Source: Aaosphaeria pasadenensis (taxonomy: Eukaryota > Ascomycota > Dothideomycetes > Pleosporales). Taken from it: a stretch of DNA of 64,000 nt. The notes below the pieces were generated by a model, which was given only the letters and a program-made list of their open reading frames with translations, was not told where the DNA came from and did no database searches. How positions within the stretch are numbered: the first letter of the stretch is position 1; each line of letters opens with the position of its first letter. The stretch covers positions 186,001 through 250,000 of the forward strand of contig JAKLMB010000031.1 of the NCBI GenBank assembly GCA_022813625.1. The letters run 5' to 3'. Positions 1-11,504 of this stretch are shown one piece after another. Both the position numbers and the translations under genes were made by a program.

Positions 1-3000
1 TAGGTCTCTCTGGAAATATGAACATGGCTGAGCGAGAAATACAGCATCTGCAGGCACATAGGCGAGAGCGCTGAATTGCACAGTGTTGCACATGTCGACC
101 ACTCTGCGACAGACCCCACAGATGCGCACGAGTTTGGGAATGCTGTACGTCCCCATGATGATGTCCATCTCCTCGCCAGCTGCCTACCATCCACTCAATA
201 CAGTACAATACATTACATTCTCGTGGTCGATGAAGCACGGCACACGCGGTCGTATCGATCTGATAGGCGCTGGCCCACCAATCACTGCTGGCCACGTCGT
301 GGGCCAGGTGAAGCCGTTATCGGGGGCTGGCACCAAGGTATGCCGGAGCGGGCTGGCAGTGTCGTTTGTTGACGAGAGCAAGCCACCTCTGGCGTTTGCA
401 AGCGACACGGATCATTCCTTGCAGTTCGAATCCTCTTACTGATTGGTGGTCTGCTCAAGATGGCTGGGCCCTCGCGGATTGGCCCTCGTCAAACTTCCAC
501 CACTGCTTGTCATCTCACATCATGCCCTCATCCACTAGTCCTCCTGGTGGTGTCTCGGTGTACGCTGCATTTTCTAGCGCCCTCTCGTCCAACCTCAACG
601 TCCACTTGCTCAGGCGATCATTCTCAACGCTCATTCCTTCGTTGAAGAAAGAAGACTTCGCCTTGAACACTCCATATGTGGTTCTCGTTTGAAATATGAG
701 TTCCCTTGCTATTTGTTTCAAAGCTGAAATACTAAGTATTCCTACGTACAATCCCCACGTCCTCACCGCTAGTCTATTCATGAGCCGTGGCGCCTTATCT
801 TGCTGGATAGCCGGGGAAGGGCAATATATTCGTCCCCGGCAAACAAGCATCTTACACGGCTGTTTTGACCCGCTGCATTGTCGCTCTTCAGCATCGTTGG
901 GGGCCGCAAACAAACCCAGTCTCTGAGTATTTGGCATGGACTGATCTCCGGTGGCTAGAGTTTTGGCATTATTCAACCCAGCGCGATGCAGAATTGTAAG
1001 GCATCTTTGTATGTGGTAGTATATACGGAAGTGCTGCACTGCACGTACTCTGTACGGGGTACTCCGTACATATCGCAAATACAGTACACGGCCAGGCTAG
1101 ATGCAGTGAAAGCAGCAGAGCCGCCTTTCAGCACAGCACATCTCTGATCCACCAGCCTGATGGTAAGCACGACATAGTTGCCTGCATCCTTTGCATTTGC
1201 CGCCGTTGCACTTCAGGGTACACTGCAGACCTGGCAGAAGCCATACACCAAGAGATCGTTGTTGTGTCCTGAACAGCTATGCTTTTTTTCACTGCTCTAT
1301 CTGTTCATTTAGCTATAGTATGGTAAGCTTATACAGTCCCGATTGAGGCATAGACCTGACAGAACACCCGTTCTATGGGTAGCCTCTGCGCATTATATGG
1401 ACGCCGGAGCGAGGATGAGCCATGTCCGCATTTTGCCTCTTAATATCCCTTTCTATGATATTTTGCCCGGATTGTGGATGTGAATGGCAACCATCCCTTG
1501 GCTTACAAGCAAAGAACTTTCCCGCTCAAATGCTCTATCCAGAACAATGGGATCTCTGCGAGCCCGGTACGCAATTGCGGAAGGTGGTTTCAATGCCAGG
1601 ACTCATTGCTCTGATCATATCTGCTAAGCTGGCGTCATGCTTACGGGCAACGATGTTCCAGCCACTCTCATCTCAATTGAAACCGCCTCAGCATTGATGA
1701 ACACAAGTTGTCGGTACCCACCTTCCTCAATCATAATCAGGATTTCTTAATTGCAGTCGAGGCCTTCGAATCAATAACTGCGCCCGACTACCTGTTCATG
1801 TCGGACCTGTGGATGAAACCCACGCAACTGCGCCAGCGGGAATGACATCAAACCCACTCAGATTTTTCCAAGCGCTCAGTCACTATAGGCATTTAATCAA
1901 CAGCATGCTTTTCGTCCAGGACCCTCCCAGCTACTATAAGAGCTCCCTCGCCAAGTCATCGTTATTTTACTCAACAAAGCGGATTTTCGGAATGCCGCTC
2001 GCCTAGAACGTTTCTCTAAAGGATCTCCATGAGAATAGTAATAACGTGGCGCTCGGGTAAATTCAGTCACATCTTCCCTTGGACCCTTTCTCAATACAAT
2101 TGCCTCTTTCTGTTCTGTCCAAATTTGCGGCGCAGTTCAATAGACCCTATTGTTTCAGGATCCTGGCTTACAATACAATTTCCTACGCAGCCGGCAAGAT
2201 CATGCATATACCCCAGCACGACAAACCAACTGTCTTTGTTTCTTCTTCCGGCAAAAAGCAATGTGAAGAGGGACATCCAATTCCCGGGTCAACCCGATTC
2301 GATCTCCCGATGTGATCCTGCACACGAAAGCAGGTGGCCGTTGGTTTTGGTCAATATTGCGCTGCCGTTGCTGCATGAACATGTGTTCCTGCTCATGCAG
2401 TGCTGCGCGTATGCATGTCCACGCCAGTATTGAAAATCGAAGTTTTGACATACGATTTCAGTAGATAGGACTACACCGTTGAATGCCTTAGCCCTTCACA
2501 CATTGGGACTTGCTGAAGAACGATTACAGACGGTAGTCATCTATCTTCACTCGGAATCATAACCATTGCAACAGCCATTGTTTACAAGCAAGACGCGACG
2601 CGGCAGCCCAGAAAACAACACATCATGCATGCACGTTCAACCTGCACTAATTCTGTTGTCGGAGGACGCCAGAGGTCACCACTAAGGCGCGTACCAGTCA
2701 ATGACACAATTATCAAACCGAAAAAGCAAAAGAAGGAAAAAAGAAAGGAAAATGTGGCGCCTATCCTGATTGAATCCAACAGAAAAAATTGTTGTCAAAA
2801 GAGCTATGCCTAATGCCTACAACGTGCTACAGTTCATCAACATCACTAAACCTATTCCCATGAAAAACCACGCGTCAACAAATACACTAGATACTATTAT
2901 CGATAGCTAAAGTAGCACGGTGTAGACCCCCATAGCGCACGCACCGCACACTTTCACACACACGACTCACGCCATGGCTTCGTTCCGCTGGAACCAAAGA

Positions 3001-5880
3001 GAAACAAACCACGGCTCTGGTTGCTGCGACTTAGACGTAGCGCATGGTTTCCTCGATTATAGTGCCGCTCGATCTCGCGAACTACAATAGACCTAGTGAC
3101 ATAGGTATAGTCAAAAGGTTACCGGCGCATGTGCGCGCGGGCGCTCGCGCGGGCTGCCCTCCACCTAGATGTGGGCGGCCACTCATGGACCTTTGTGGGA
3201 CGACGGGACTGGCGCTGGTGTTGGTGTTGGTGCTCACGGCGCCCATGCCATGCTGCTAAATGTTGCTCGTGCTGGCGCAGAGTGACTTTGGCTGGTGGTG
3301 GGGAAGGAAGAGTACGAGGTGGTTGGTTAGAGGTTACTAACGAGGACCTAAGTGTCGGTCATCGACGAGAATTTTAACCACAATTGATGAATAGCTGCAG
3401 TTGGCCTGGTATTAGTCGACTCAGTAATCAATCGCGGGATACTTTATTTGTCGATTCGTTCTGCTTCCTTGCTTCCTTTTGGAAACGCTTCTTCCTCTAT
3501 GCTTTGTGGGTCTTGGAATGTAAAGAACGGCGATCAAGTCAATCTACTTGTGGAGGTTCCGATGATGTACACGAGTTGGACGTATACTGTTCATCATCAT
3601 TGGCCATTGTAGACATCTATCAGCGTTCAAGTCCGCTCCACTTGAGGAGGCTGGGCTCTACCTAATCTACAATTGGACATTTAGGTCTGCATGGAATTTC
3701 CATCTGATTTCGAATGCAGCGCACCTCATCCACGGTGCCAATGGGTACGGACGGTCGCAACCTTAGCGTTTCCTGGTGTGCAACCATTGCAATGTACCAT
3801 TTCCCACGCTTCCATTCAAGACCTCACTTTCCTGGATCCGAATTTGTTCGGATTGATCCTCCGATAACTTGGTACTTCTCCCTCGAGTCTCTGAATGTCA
3901 TAACAAGGGCACGCCGTCGAGGACATGCCTCTAGCAACTCGTAACATCCGGAGGCAACGTCAGAATTTGGAAGGCGAGTACATCATACAGGCATGGTATT
4001 AAGCCGAACATCAACGGTGCTTCTAACCATACAAGTAATATTCTCTAGCCTGGCCTATTCTGTTTTTGTTGAACCAAAGCTATACCATAATGTATTTACT
4101 CCGGCCAAGTGATGATGACTATTTCTTCAATCGTGCGGACGGCCGCAGGCAGAAGATGATCAATTTGACGCAGCCAGCCAATCCATCAATTGCCTCTGTC
4201 CGGCGCATCCTCCGCAACATTCAGAGAGTCGCTCCGACTTCAACGCTCATGACTCCGATTTGCTAGCTTCCAATATAACGCCAAGGGGTCCAGGATTGTG
4301 TGCTATCAGGTTTGAATACGTAGTCCAAAGCATCTTTCACCAGCGTTACATGTTCGGCAATCAATCGAAGAGAAATCGCAGCTAATCGCATGTTATTGCA
4401 AATGCGTTTAGTACGTCGCATTGAGAAAATCTTCCTTCGGCTTCGCAATGTTCGATTGACATCTGATCGCCCGAGACATCAATCATTTTGGAAAGCGTCA
4501 TCTTCCCGAATGGGAACCTCGTCCATGCATTCGAAATCCTTTTGATTTCCTAGTGACATCCAGCCCAGCCATTTTGTTTCTCTCCCCCGTCGAAAATTCT
4601 GGCGGGTGTGCGCGCTACGGCATGTATTCGTGACACCCAAACCTACAAACCCTGATCCATCTACTCTTTCTCTTCTCATTCCCATAGGGCAGGGAGGAAA
4701 TGAGACGAGGAAAGCGAGAGCATAGACCAAGCAGGCAACGAATGACGGACATTGCATGACACAACATGGGCAGATTGATGAGGCAAAGCACCAATAAAAG
4801 CAAATACAAAAGGGTGTTTCCTTCGCTTCGCTGACCGAGTTTGAGACCGACGTCAATGGGCAGAGTCATCTGATGAGAAGCGAAGCGGGTCTATTTGATT
4901 TACGGTGCATTGTTACTTGTTGCTTGCTTGCTTGTTTGCATAGTAGGCAGCAGGCTACGATAGGCGGCGTGTTGCGTATCATGCACATAATTGCGCGGAC
5001 CGTCGATCAGGGTACAGCATGGGCAGGTATTCAAGTACCGCAAAGTGAGGCATAGTGTTGCGATACTCTTACAGCTCAAATGTCAGGTGGCGATAGATTC
5101 GCAGTTGTAAATTAACAGGTTTGGTTCATCTTTGGGGCCGCAACTGCAACTGCAACTGCCATCCTCGTTGCCATCAACTGACCTTGTTTTTTTTCTTCTC
5201 CCCCTACTTGCTGTGCGAGTTGTTGCAGATGCAGACGCAGGACGCAGCACGATGCAAGATGCAAGATGCAAGATACAGCGGCCGGTCTACCCGAAACGCC
5301 CCCGCTGCGCCTGCGTTCCCGCGCCCAAGATCGCTATCGCATCGCATCGTGCATTGCATTGGTGTCGGCGCGGTTGCCCGCATCGCATATACAGTACATA
5401 CGTTAGTTAACTGTAGGTGCTGTATGTATCTAAATACATAATGATCTATGCATGTAGGTGTACGTAAGTACAGGTGGAAACATAGGTATGCAGATCTGCA
5501 TGTATGAATACATTCATTCATGTACTTGGATATACTCGGAACATATTGCGGCCTGCAAGAGTAACTTTCCATACTGCTCTTCATATTGCTTCAATGTCTT
5601 GGAAGAGGAATTCAAAGTTTCACTGTTCAATCGTAGGCATACTCGTGCAACCAAATGATACAACATTCCCGTCGAGAAACCCTTCGCACACCCCAGACTT
5701 ACCCACATCGTACGTTCGCCCATTTGCCTTCGTTACTGTCTGGGTGGCAAACGCCAAAAGAAATTCTGGTGGCAAAATCAGGTTTATGCAGGCCCTGCTG
5801 CACGGCAATGACTCGACATTTGTAACCCTCAAAACTTGGGGTATCCATGCACTCCATTGAAATGATGCAGCCCTATGTGT
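1..5880. other. Gene-poor left flank, no supportable gene
   Basis: No reading frame here looks coding. The longest open stretches (for example 515-1078 on the minus strand and 2029-2433 on the plus strand) have no recognisable domain, no coherent exon joins and a composition like random frames. The stretch contains many TACGTA/GTAC-rich words, CTTG repeats near 4,920 and (TGCAAGA)n-like repeats near 5,252. It could hold long UTRs, a non-coding RNA or the regulatory region of a gene beyond the left edge. I see nothing more specific. Confidence 0.5.
1051..1070. repeat. 20-bp near-perfect palindrome
   Basis: The sequence tgtacggggtactccgtaca reads almost identically on both strands, with one mismatched pair, and is centred on GTAC. 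It lies in the gene-poor left flank. Such GTACTCCGTAC-type words could be a dyad binding site or a scattered fungal intergenic motif. Nothing in the window decides between these. Confidence 0.6.
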
Positions 5881-7230
5881 GTCTCAAGACCCTTTCAAAA
5901 AGCAAATCTAGGTTTCTGGTCGTGTCTTTATGTTGGAAGACATTGGTTTGGCGGCTGATAGTGCTTGAGCATATGTTAAAGTATTCAAGGTTCCATGATA
6001 ATGAAGGTATAGCTGGTATACAACCCATTTCTAGAGCAGTGTGATCTTGCCTTCAAACACAATGTAGAATATCTGTAAGATGTAATTCAAAATCCTCTGT
6101 AAATAGAATCTCATGCGTGTGTGAGATCAACGAGATCGTCTTCGTGCAACCGATCGCGACTTACTAGCTGACCAGCCTTCGATATTTCTTTTCCCACTTA
6201 CAAAGGCTTATGAATAATGATTATATCTAATTAATTCAATCACTCACCTCGAATGATAACACTTAGACAGATCGTGGAGCGATACTACATGGTTTTCAGA
6301 TGGTAGGAAATATTGATCATGTTTCGTATATTTATAGTCGTCTCAACTTCAATATGTGGGTTCCGAAAATATTAGGGTTTCACCTCCAATTCTATGGAAC
6401 ACTGGTACAATAATAAAATTGATTCCTATAGGCTTGTGATATAAGAATAAATATTACTATCGTTTGGGTATCAAAAATTGCGGCCGGAGGGCGAGGATCT
6501 GTGACAACAAAGACTGCCCCAATTTTCGACATGAACCACTTTGTGTAATCCACTACACAACATTACAAGGTACTCGAGATCACATACATCTGTCGAGCAT
6601 AATTCTGAACCCTATTTATCATATGTGCCGTACTAATTACCTATTGCTCATCTCCATAGGTTACCAGTAGCATCGAGAACCTCCAGATTGTTCAGTTGGA
6701 GGACGTTGTCTGGTGACTCTTAGTTAGATCAAGAATTATCATTATATGCTTCAACTTTATTATCAATCCATCAATAAAGCGCCTTTCTTAATCAAAAGGC
6801 TGTATAACCATTAGATGTGGATGCCTCTAGAGCAAAGAACATCAGAGGTTCTTCTAAATAGGGGCTTAAGGATGCTTGGTCATTCAGTGTTCAAGGGTTC
6901 TGTCTCTCTATAATCGACGTTTCCTGCCAATTTGTCCATCTACGTTAGTAGTCACCTCGAGTTAAATGGTCTTCGATTAGTTTGTGTGCCTACCTTGCTA
7001 CTTAAGACCACAATACGTACTGGTGTTCAGCGCGTATTCGTGAATAGAAGGTTAACCACTTTCGTTCTGAGAGGAAAAGGGTGGAGTATGGTAGGTATTC
7101 TTTACGCATTAGATATTTCTTTCACAGGATTTTGGAAGCGGACAGTGGCTACACAATTTACGAAATGACTGACGTATGAATTAAGCAACAACTCTAAATT
7201 TCTTTTCTGTGATACTTAGGATTTTGCGTA
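5881..7230. other. AT-rich gene-free island
   Basis: The base composition drops visibly: many 60-base lines here have only about a quarter to a third G+C, against roughly half in the flanks. TA steps are frequent and no long frame is open. This is how a small island of decayed repeat (for example RIP-mutated transposon DNA) can look, but I see no terminal repeats, target-site duplication or recognisable transposase remnant. Confidence 0.45.
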
Positions 7231-7440
7231 CCAATGAACCCAAAGGAAAGACAATTGCCAATGACGCCAGTAGTCTGTCATGGGGTAGTGGAATAAGCAC
7301 AAAAGACACAAGGGGAGAATACGCCAGCGTACACATCCTGCTCCTTCTCGCCCAATTTCGACCATGTCAGACCATGCAATGAGCAGATATTCATTATATA
7401 ACCGACCGACTCCCCGAAACTCCAACAGCACCACAACTCT

Positions 7441-10410
7441 CTAATCGACCATGGACTCAACATCCCTTTCCCAAAGCCCAATCCTGCTCAGCCCACCGCA
7501 GAAGTATCCGCGATCGCCATAGCAAGGCTGCATGCACTGTGTCTCTGGGACCCTCACATTGAACCCATCAATGCCGGTGTAATTGCCATGAAAATGGTTA
7601 CCATAGTAGCACTCGCGGCCGGCCTCTGCGCCCGCATACCGCCTGTACTTCCTCTGCGCGTGCATCAGACACAGCTCGATGGTGTTCTGGTCTGAGACGA
7701 AGCTGTTGACGAGGGCGCGGTGGTTGCTCGTGTCGACGTGGCAGCCGATGTAGCGGTAGATACCGATGCGCATGCCGATGTAGGGCCCCTTATTGACGCC
7801 GACGACTTTCTCGCCGTCGAGAGAGCGGTACACGGAGATGCGGTTCACGCCGCCGCAGAGCTGGTTGGAGTCGCCGCCGCAGGGGACATTGCATTCGGTG
7901 TCTTGGTTGAGCGCCGTGATGGGCCGGTCGTGCATCGCAGACGCGCAGTAGCATTTGTTGTTGCTGCGGAGGCCGAAGTACGCCCAGGTGCGGCAGCGGG
8001 TCGCGCAGAGGAGGGGCGTCATTTGCTCGGAGACAGCGACCTTGGGGTTCGAGATGAAGACGCGGGAGAACTTATTCCATTTGTCTTGGAAGGGGTCCTT
8101 GTAGCAGCCTTGGTATTCGTAGCCGTTTACCCCCGGGTGCAATGGGAGCATCGGGGTGAGCGGCTCGATGGGCGTGGGCGTGGGCGTAGGTCGGGTTGGC
8201 CATGCGATCGTGGGTTCGAGCGTGTTGACGGTTCCCCCCATGACGGGTCCCGCTACGATGGGGGGTTGGGTGACGATTGGCCTTGGGGTTTGTGGAATCG
8301 TGGGGGGTGCTTCTTTCCATGGCGGTATTCCTGGTATCGTGTTGGTCGGCATGTTGGTAGGCCGGACGGTTATCACCACGGCGGAGTGGTTGGGGTCAAA
8401 GGTTGGAATTTGGGCGACGGGCGCTGCAAGACTCTGGATGACGACAGGCGCTGGCTCGTTCTGGTCAGGAAGCAGGACTATTCGCGTCTGGAAAACAGTC
8501 ACTGTCTCCGTGGAGACGACAGGCGTTGATTGAGTAATCTGGTCAATGACCAGTGGATCGATATGGACACCCACGGGGTCATTCGTCGAATCTTGATCCC
8601 GAACGACAGGCAGTTGAGGAGCCGCTGTTTGAGTTTGGGTCTTTGAATTGAGAACAAGACCTGCACCATCAACGTTAGTTGGTTTTGTTCCATCACTGGT
8701 GCTGGTTTGGCCCGTGCCGCTATCAGTACTCAGTTGAGCTGTGTTCGTAGTTGTCGGTGCCACTGATGTCTTGAGCGTTTCCTCTGCATCTGAGATTTCT
8801 TCTGTCGATGTGTCATCGCTGAGCGTTGGCTCTGGCGTGGGTTGCTCGGATGTTGGTCCAGATGTGTCACTATCAGTGTCGGAATCCACTACCTCAGTTG
8901 TGGTGATAGGGTCAGACGTAGGTTCGACAGTGCCTGTATCTGAAGTGATAGGATTGCCGGCAGTCTCAGAGTCATCCAAAGTTGTAGTAGCCGACACAGT
9001 TCTCGTGGGTAACCAATTCGCAGCAGTAGGGGTAGGCAGAGGGTCAGATGCCATTGTAATCTTGTTCTTACCTGCTACTATCCGCACTGCACCCCAGATT
9101 CGATCATTCGCGACTGGGCTTCCCTGGGCAGTCTTGAGGTAGCAAGGCGCTTTCGTGTTCGATTTGTTTGCAAGCCAAGCAGCGACCCTGCAACCGAATC
9201 GTTTGTCGCACTCTGCAATGCATTGGGCAAGATTCTCGACCTCGAGGAACGCGATGTCGTATCCGACGTATTCGGTGAAGCAGGTGATGCGGTATGGTAA
9301 GCCTTCGGCGGAGACAAAGGCTGACGCGTTGGATTCTGGACAGGTAGGCGAAACGTCCGTGACTGGTTCTGCAGATGGTACTGCACGTGGAAGGCTAAGA
9401 TGTGACGATGAAGGCGTCGTAGCTTGCACGGGCGAAAAGTGTACCGGCGAATTCAAGGTCTGTGTCGGCGGACCCAGTGCAGGATTCACCACTGATGTTG
9501 GTGCTGGCGGATTTGGCAGAGCTTCCACCACCCCAAGCATTTCTTCTGTCGTATTTGACACAGCGGTCACTATTGATAGCTGTACCGGCGAAGTTGCAAG
9601 AGTAGTCGCAACAGTCTCTCCGACCACTAAGGTCTGAGGCTGAACAATAGCTTGGTACATCTGAATTCGAGCGTATCCTCCGCAGAATTGTGATTCGTCG
9701 TTGGGACACATCCTGTTGCATTGCTCGTCGTACATCTTAATGAAAGTGGGGGTCCAGATCTCCGAGCAGTAGCAATGCACTCTGTCCATAACCCCAAAGT
9801 AGTTCTGGCTCCCACACTTCCTGCCACAAGTGGTTACATCGTTGAACGGGCTGATATGGTGTGATATGCCCAAGGGTCCTTCTGGCTTGAAGCATCCGAC
9901 GTATCGCCAGCCCTTGATGTCCTGAATAGCCATCTCTGCAGGATGTATCCAGTCCGATCTGAACCTTGTCCTATCTCCGTAGACGGAAATTTGATGATTC
10001 TTTTTCATAGGCCCACTCCCGCCACATATCTGGGTGTCATTACCCGAACAGCGGTATTGGCAGTAAGAATCGGGATCCAGAACGTCGGGCGGGAAGTTCC
10101 CACACCAACACTCAATCGAATTTGCCGTGCCAGCGAAGTACCAGCCCTTATCCCAGCATCTTGAAATGCATCTTTCAATGGTCAGGTCCCTCGATTCGTA
10201 TAATAGTTTCGCCAGCTGTCGACTCTCTATGTAGTCCCTGTAACAACCGACGTATTTGAACCGCTCCGATCCGTTTAGAAGAATGGGCAAGTCGTCTATG
10301 ATGTCGAGACCTGCCGAGGGAGCGGTGTTAGGAACGGCAACCTGGGCGAGTAAGGTTGGCGTTACAAGTGCAACGAGCACAGCACTGAACGTGATAATAA
10401 GTTGCCTCAT
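7441..10410 (-). CDS. Secreted multi-WSC-domain protein with PAN-like module
   Basis: Single-exon, 989-residue protein likely secreted to the cell surface or wall, where WSC modules bind carbohydrate. I chose the ATG at 10410 because it starts a clean signal peptide (hydrophobic residues about 3-22) and a TATA box lies 98 bp upstream. The frame is open for 25 more codons upstream. Four WSC-type modules are visible at about 51-145, 168-253, 762-861 and 884-979, each with the YxGC start and paired cysteines ending in CGG. A cysteine-containing PAN/apple-like module lies at about 375-447. Between them is a long Ser/Thr/Pro-rich, probably O-glycosylated linker (about 450-760). There is no C-terminal transmembrane or GPI-like tail, so it differs from yeast Wsc sensors and is more likely a wall-bound or secreted lectin-like protein. 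Confidence 0.88.
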   Translation of the reverse strand: MRQLIITFSAVLVALVTPTLLAQVAVPNTAPSAGLDIIDDLPILLNGSERFKYVGCYRDYIESRQLAKLLYESRDLTIERCISRCWDKGWYFAGTANSIECWCGNFPPDVLDPDSYCQYRCSGNDTQICGGSGPMKKNHQISVYGDRTRFRSDWIHPAEMAIQDIKGWRYVGCFKPEGPLGISHHISPFNDVTTCGRKCGSQNYFGVMDRVHCYCSEIWTPTFIKMYDEQCNRMCPNDESQFCGGYARIQMYQAIVQPQTLVVGETVATTLATSPVQLSIVTAVSNTTEEMLGVVEALPNPPAPTSVVNPALGPPTQTLNSPVHFSPVQATTPSSSHLSLPRAVPSAEPVTDVSPTCPESNASAFVSAEGLPYRITCFTEYVGYDIAFLEVENLAQCIAECDKRFGCRVAAWLANKSNTKAPCYLKTAQGSPVANDRIWGAVRIVAGKNKITMASDPLPTPTAANWLPTRTVSATTTLDDSETAGNPITSDTGTVEPTSDPITTTEVVDSDTDSDTSGPTSEQPTPEPTLSDDTSTEEISDAEETLKTSVAPTTTNTAQLSTDSGTGQTSTSDGTKPTNVDGAGLVLNSKTQTQTAAPQLPVVRDQDSTNDPVGVHIDPLVIDQITQSTPVVSTETVTVFQTRIVLLPDQNEPAPVVIQSLAAPVAQIPTFDPNHSAVVITVRPTNMPTNTIPGIPPWKEAPPTIPQTPRPIVTQPPIVAGPVMGGTVNTLEPTIAWPTRPTPTPTPIEPLTPMLPLHPGVNGYEYQGCYKDPFQDKWNKFSRVFISNPKVAVSEQMTPLLCATRCRTWAYFGLRSNNKCYCASAMHDRPITALNQDTECNVPCGGDSNQLCGGVNRISVYRSLDGEKVVGVNKGPYIGMRIGIYRYIGCHVDTSNHRALVNSFVSDQNTIELCLMHAQRKYRRYAGAEAGRECYYGNHFHGNYTGIDGFNVRVPETQCMQPCYGDRGYFCGGLSRIGLWERDVESMVD

Positions 10411-10508
10411 TTTGCTTGCAGTGAACTGATGGTAGGATGGAAACAGAAGTGTGATAAAGACAGAAGTGGAATGAAGTGTTTCCAACGAGAGTGGGGGCCT
10501 ACAGAGGC

Positions 10509-10514
10509 TTTATA
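10509..10514 (-). promoter_or_regulatory. TATA box of the WSC gene
   Basis: TATAAA on the minus strand, 98 bp upstream of the chosen ATG at 10410. It supports that start over the longer in-frame extension. Confidence 0.55.
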
Positions 10515-11504
10515 GATTGCTGAATGAACGGGAACAGAACCAATTAGAGGGCGAGACCAAGTTCTAGAACGAGTGTGTATGGTGACATAACGATGATTCT
10601 GTTGAGCCAATATATTGCAAGTTGGGAACAACCAGAGAAACTTGGAGCAGGTATTCTTTTTCAAGTCTGAGACATCACGTATCGGGACGATGTTCACCGT
10701 GCTGGTCCTCCAATATGGTCGGCAGTTCGAATTTGGTAACGAGACGGTGCCAATTGTTCCTCCATTGGCTGACGATATTCCGAAATGGGTATCAGAACAA
10801 TAAATTTCAAGTGTTCTTGCCGCTGGACTGGAATATTGGTCCTTGCTGTTGGACTGGAACATTGTAACCTGCCAGCTGGATCTTGTCTGCTCTAGGCTTC
10901 AGTCCACACGATAGCAGATTCAGATATATAGTACCGGTGATGCTGAACCTTGGAAAGGAAAACACATCATGCGCTATGAGATCTACTATCAGTGAAGAGT
11001 TCACGCAATTGAAGGGTTCTGCGGATAGAGAAGCTTGAACAATTTCTTCAATTCAGATTTGATGTCAGGGCCGTCTAAGCGATTCCGTTGGTTGGGATCC
11101 AGTACCCTGGGACCGCGTGCCCCGACTGCCAAATGATATTCAGAATTTTATCGACTCACCGACAGCGACCCATCGGTGCATGGTCACTTGACAGTATGTC
11201 GCGACGGCCCACCATCGGGAAAATAGAAGGACATTCAGGACGAGTTCCATACACGGCGGCCGGCTTCAAGGGAGTATAGTCTTGGCGCATATTGAGAAGG
11301 CACGACGTGTTGTAACCGGTTCATTGAATTGGTCTGGGCACATAGAGATAGTCAAAAGGATGTGTCGAGATTGCGCGGACGTCGTTGAAGAAAGGAACAG
11401 AAATACAGAGCGACCTTTGGATATCCCGAACAATTATTCCAGTGAACACCAAACAACACCTCTAGATGATTGACTCAATATGAGTACCACACATGAAAAG
11501 TTCA
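10515..11504. other. Intergenic, WSC promoter side and ATG7 3' side
   Basis: No coding signal is seen. The short open frames at 11088-11473 have no family resemblance. The region should hold the WSC gene's upstream control region and the ATG7 3' UTR. Confidence 0.5.

Noticed and set aside
415..440. T-loop-like gttcgaatcct
   Set aside because: The flanking bases do not pair into a T stem and no A box fits upstream.
515..1078. 187-codon minus-strand frame in the left flank
   Set aside because: No recognisable domain, unlikely composition and no supporting neighbours or splice logic.
7720..8529. Long plus-strand open frame opposite the WSC gene
   Set aside because: It is a shadow of the GC-rich antisense coding sequence; Val/Asp/Gly-rich with no domain, while the minus frame has clear WSC modules.
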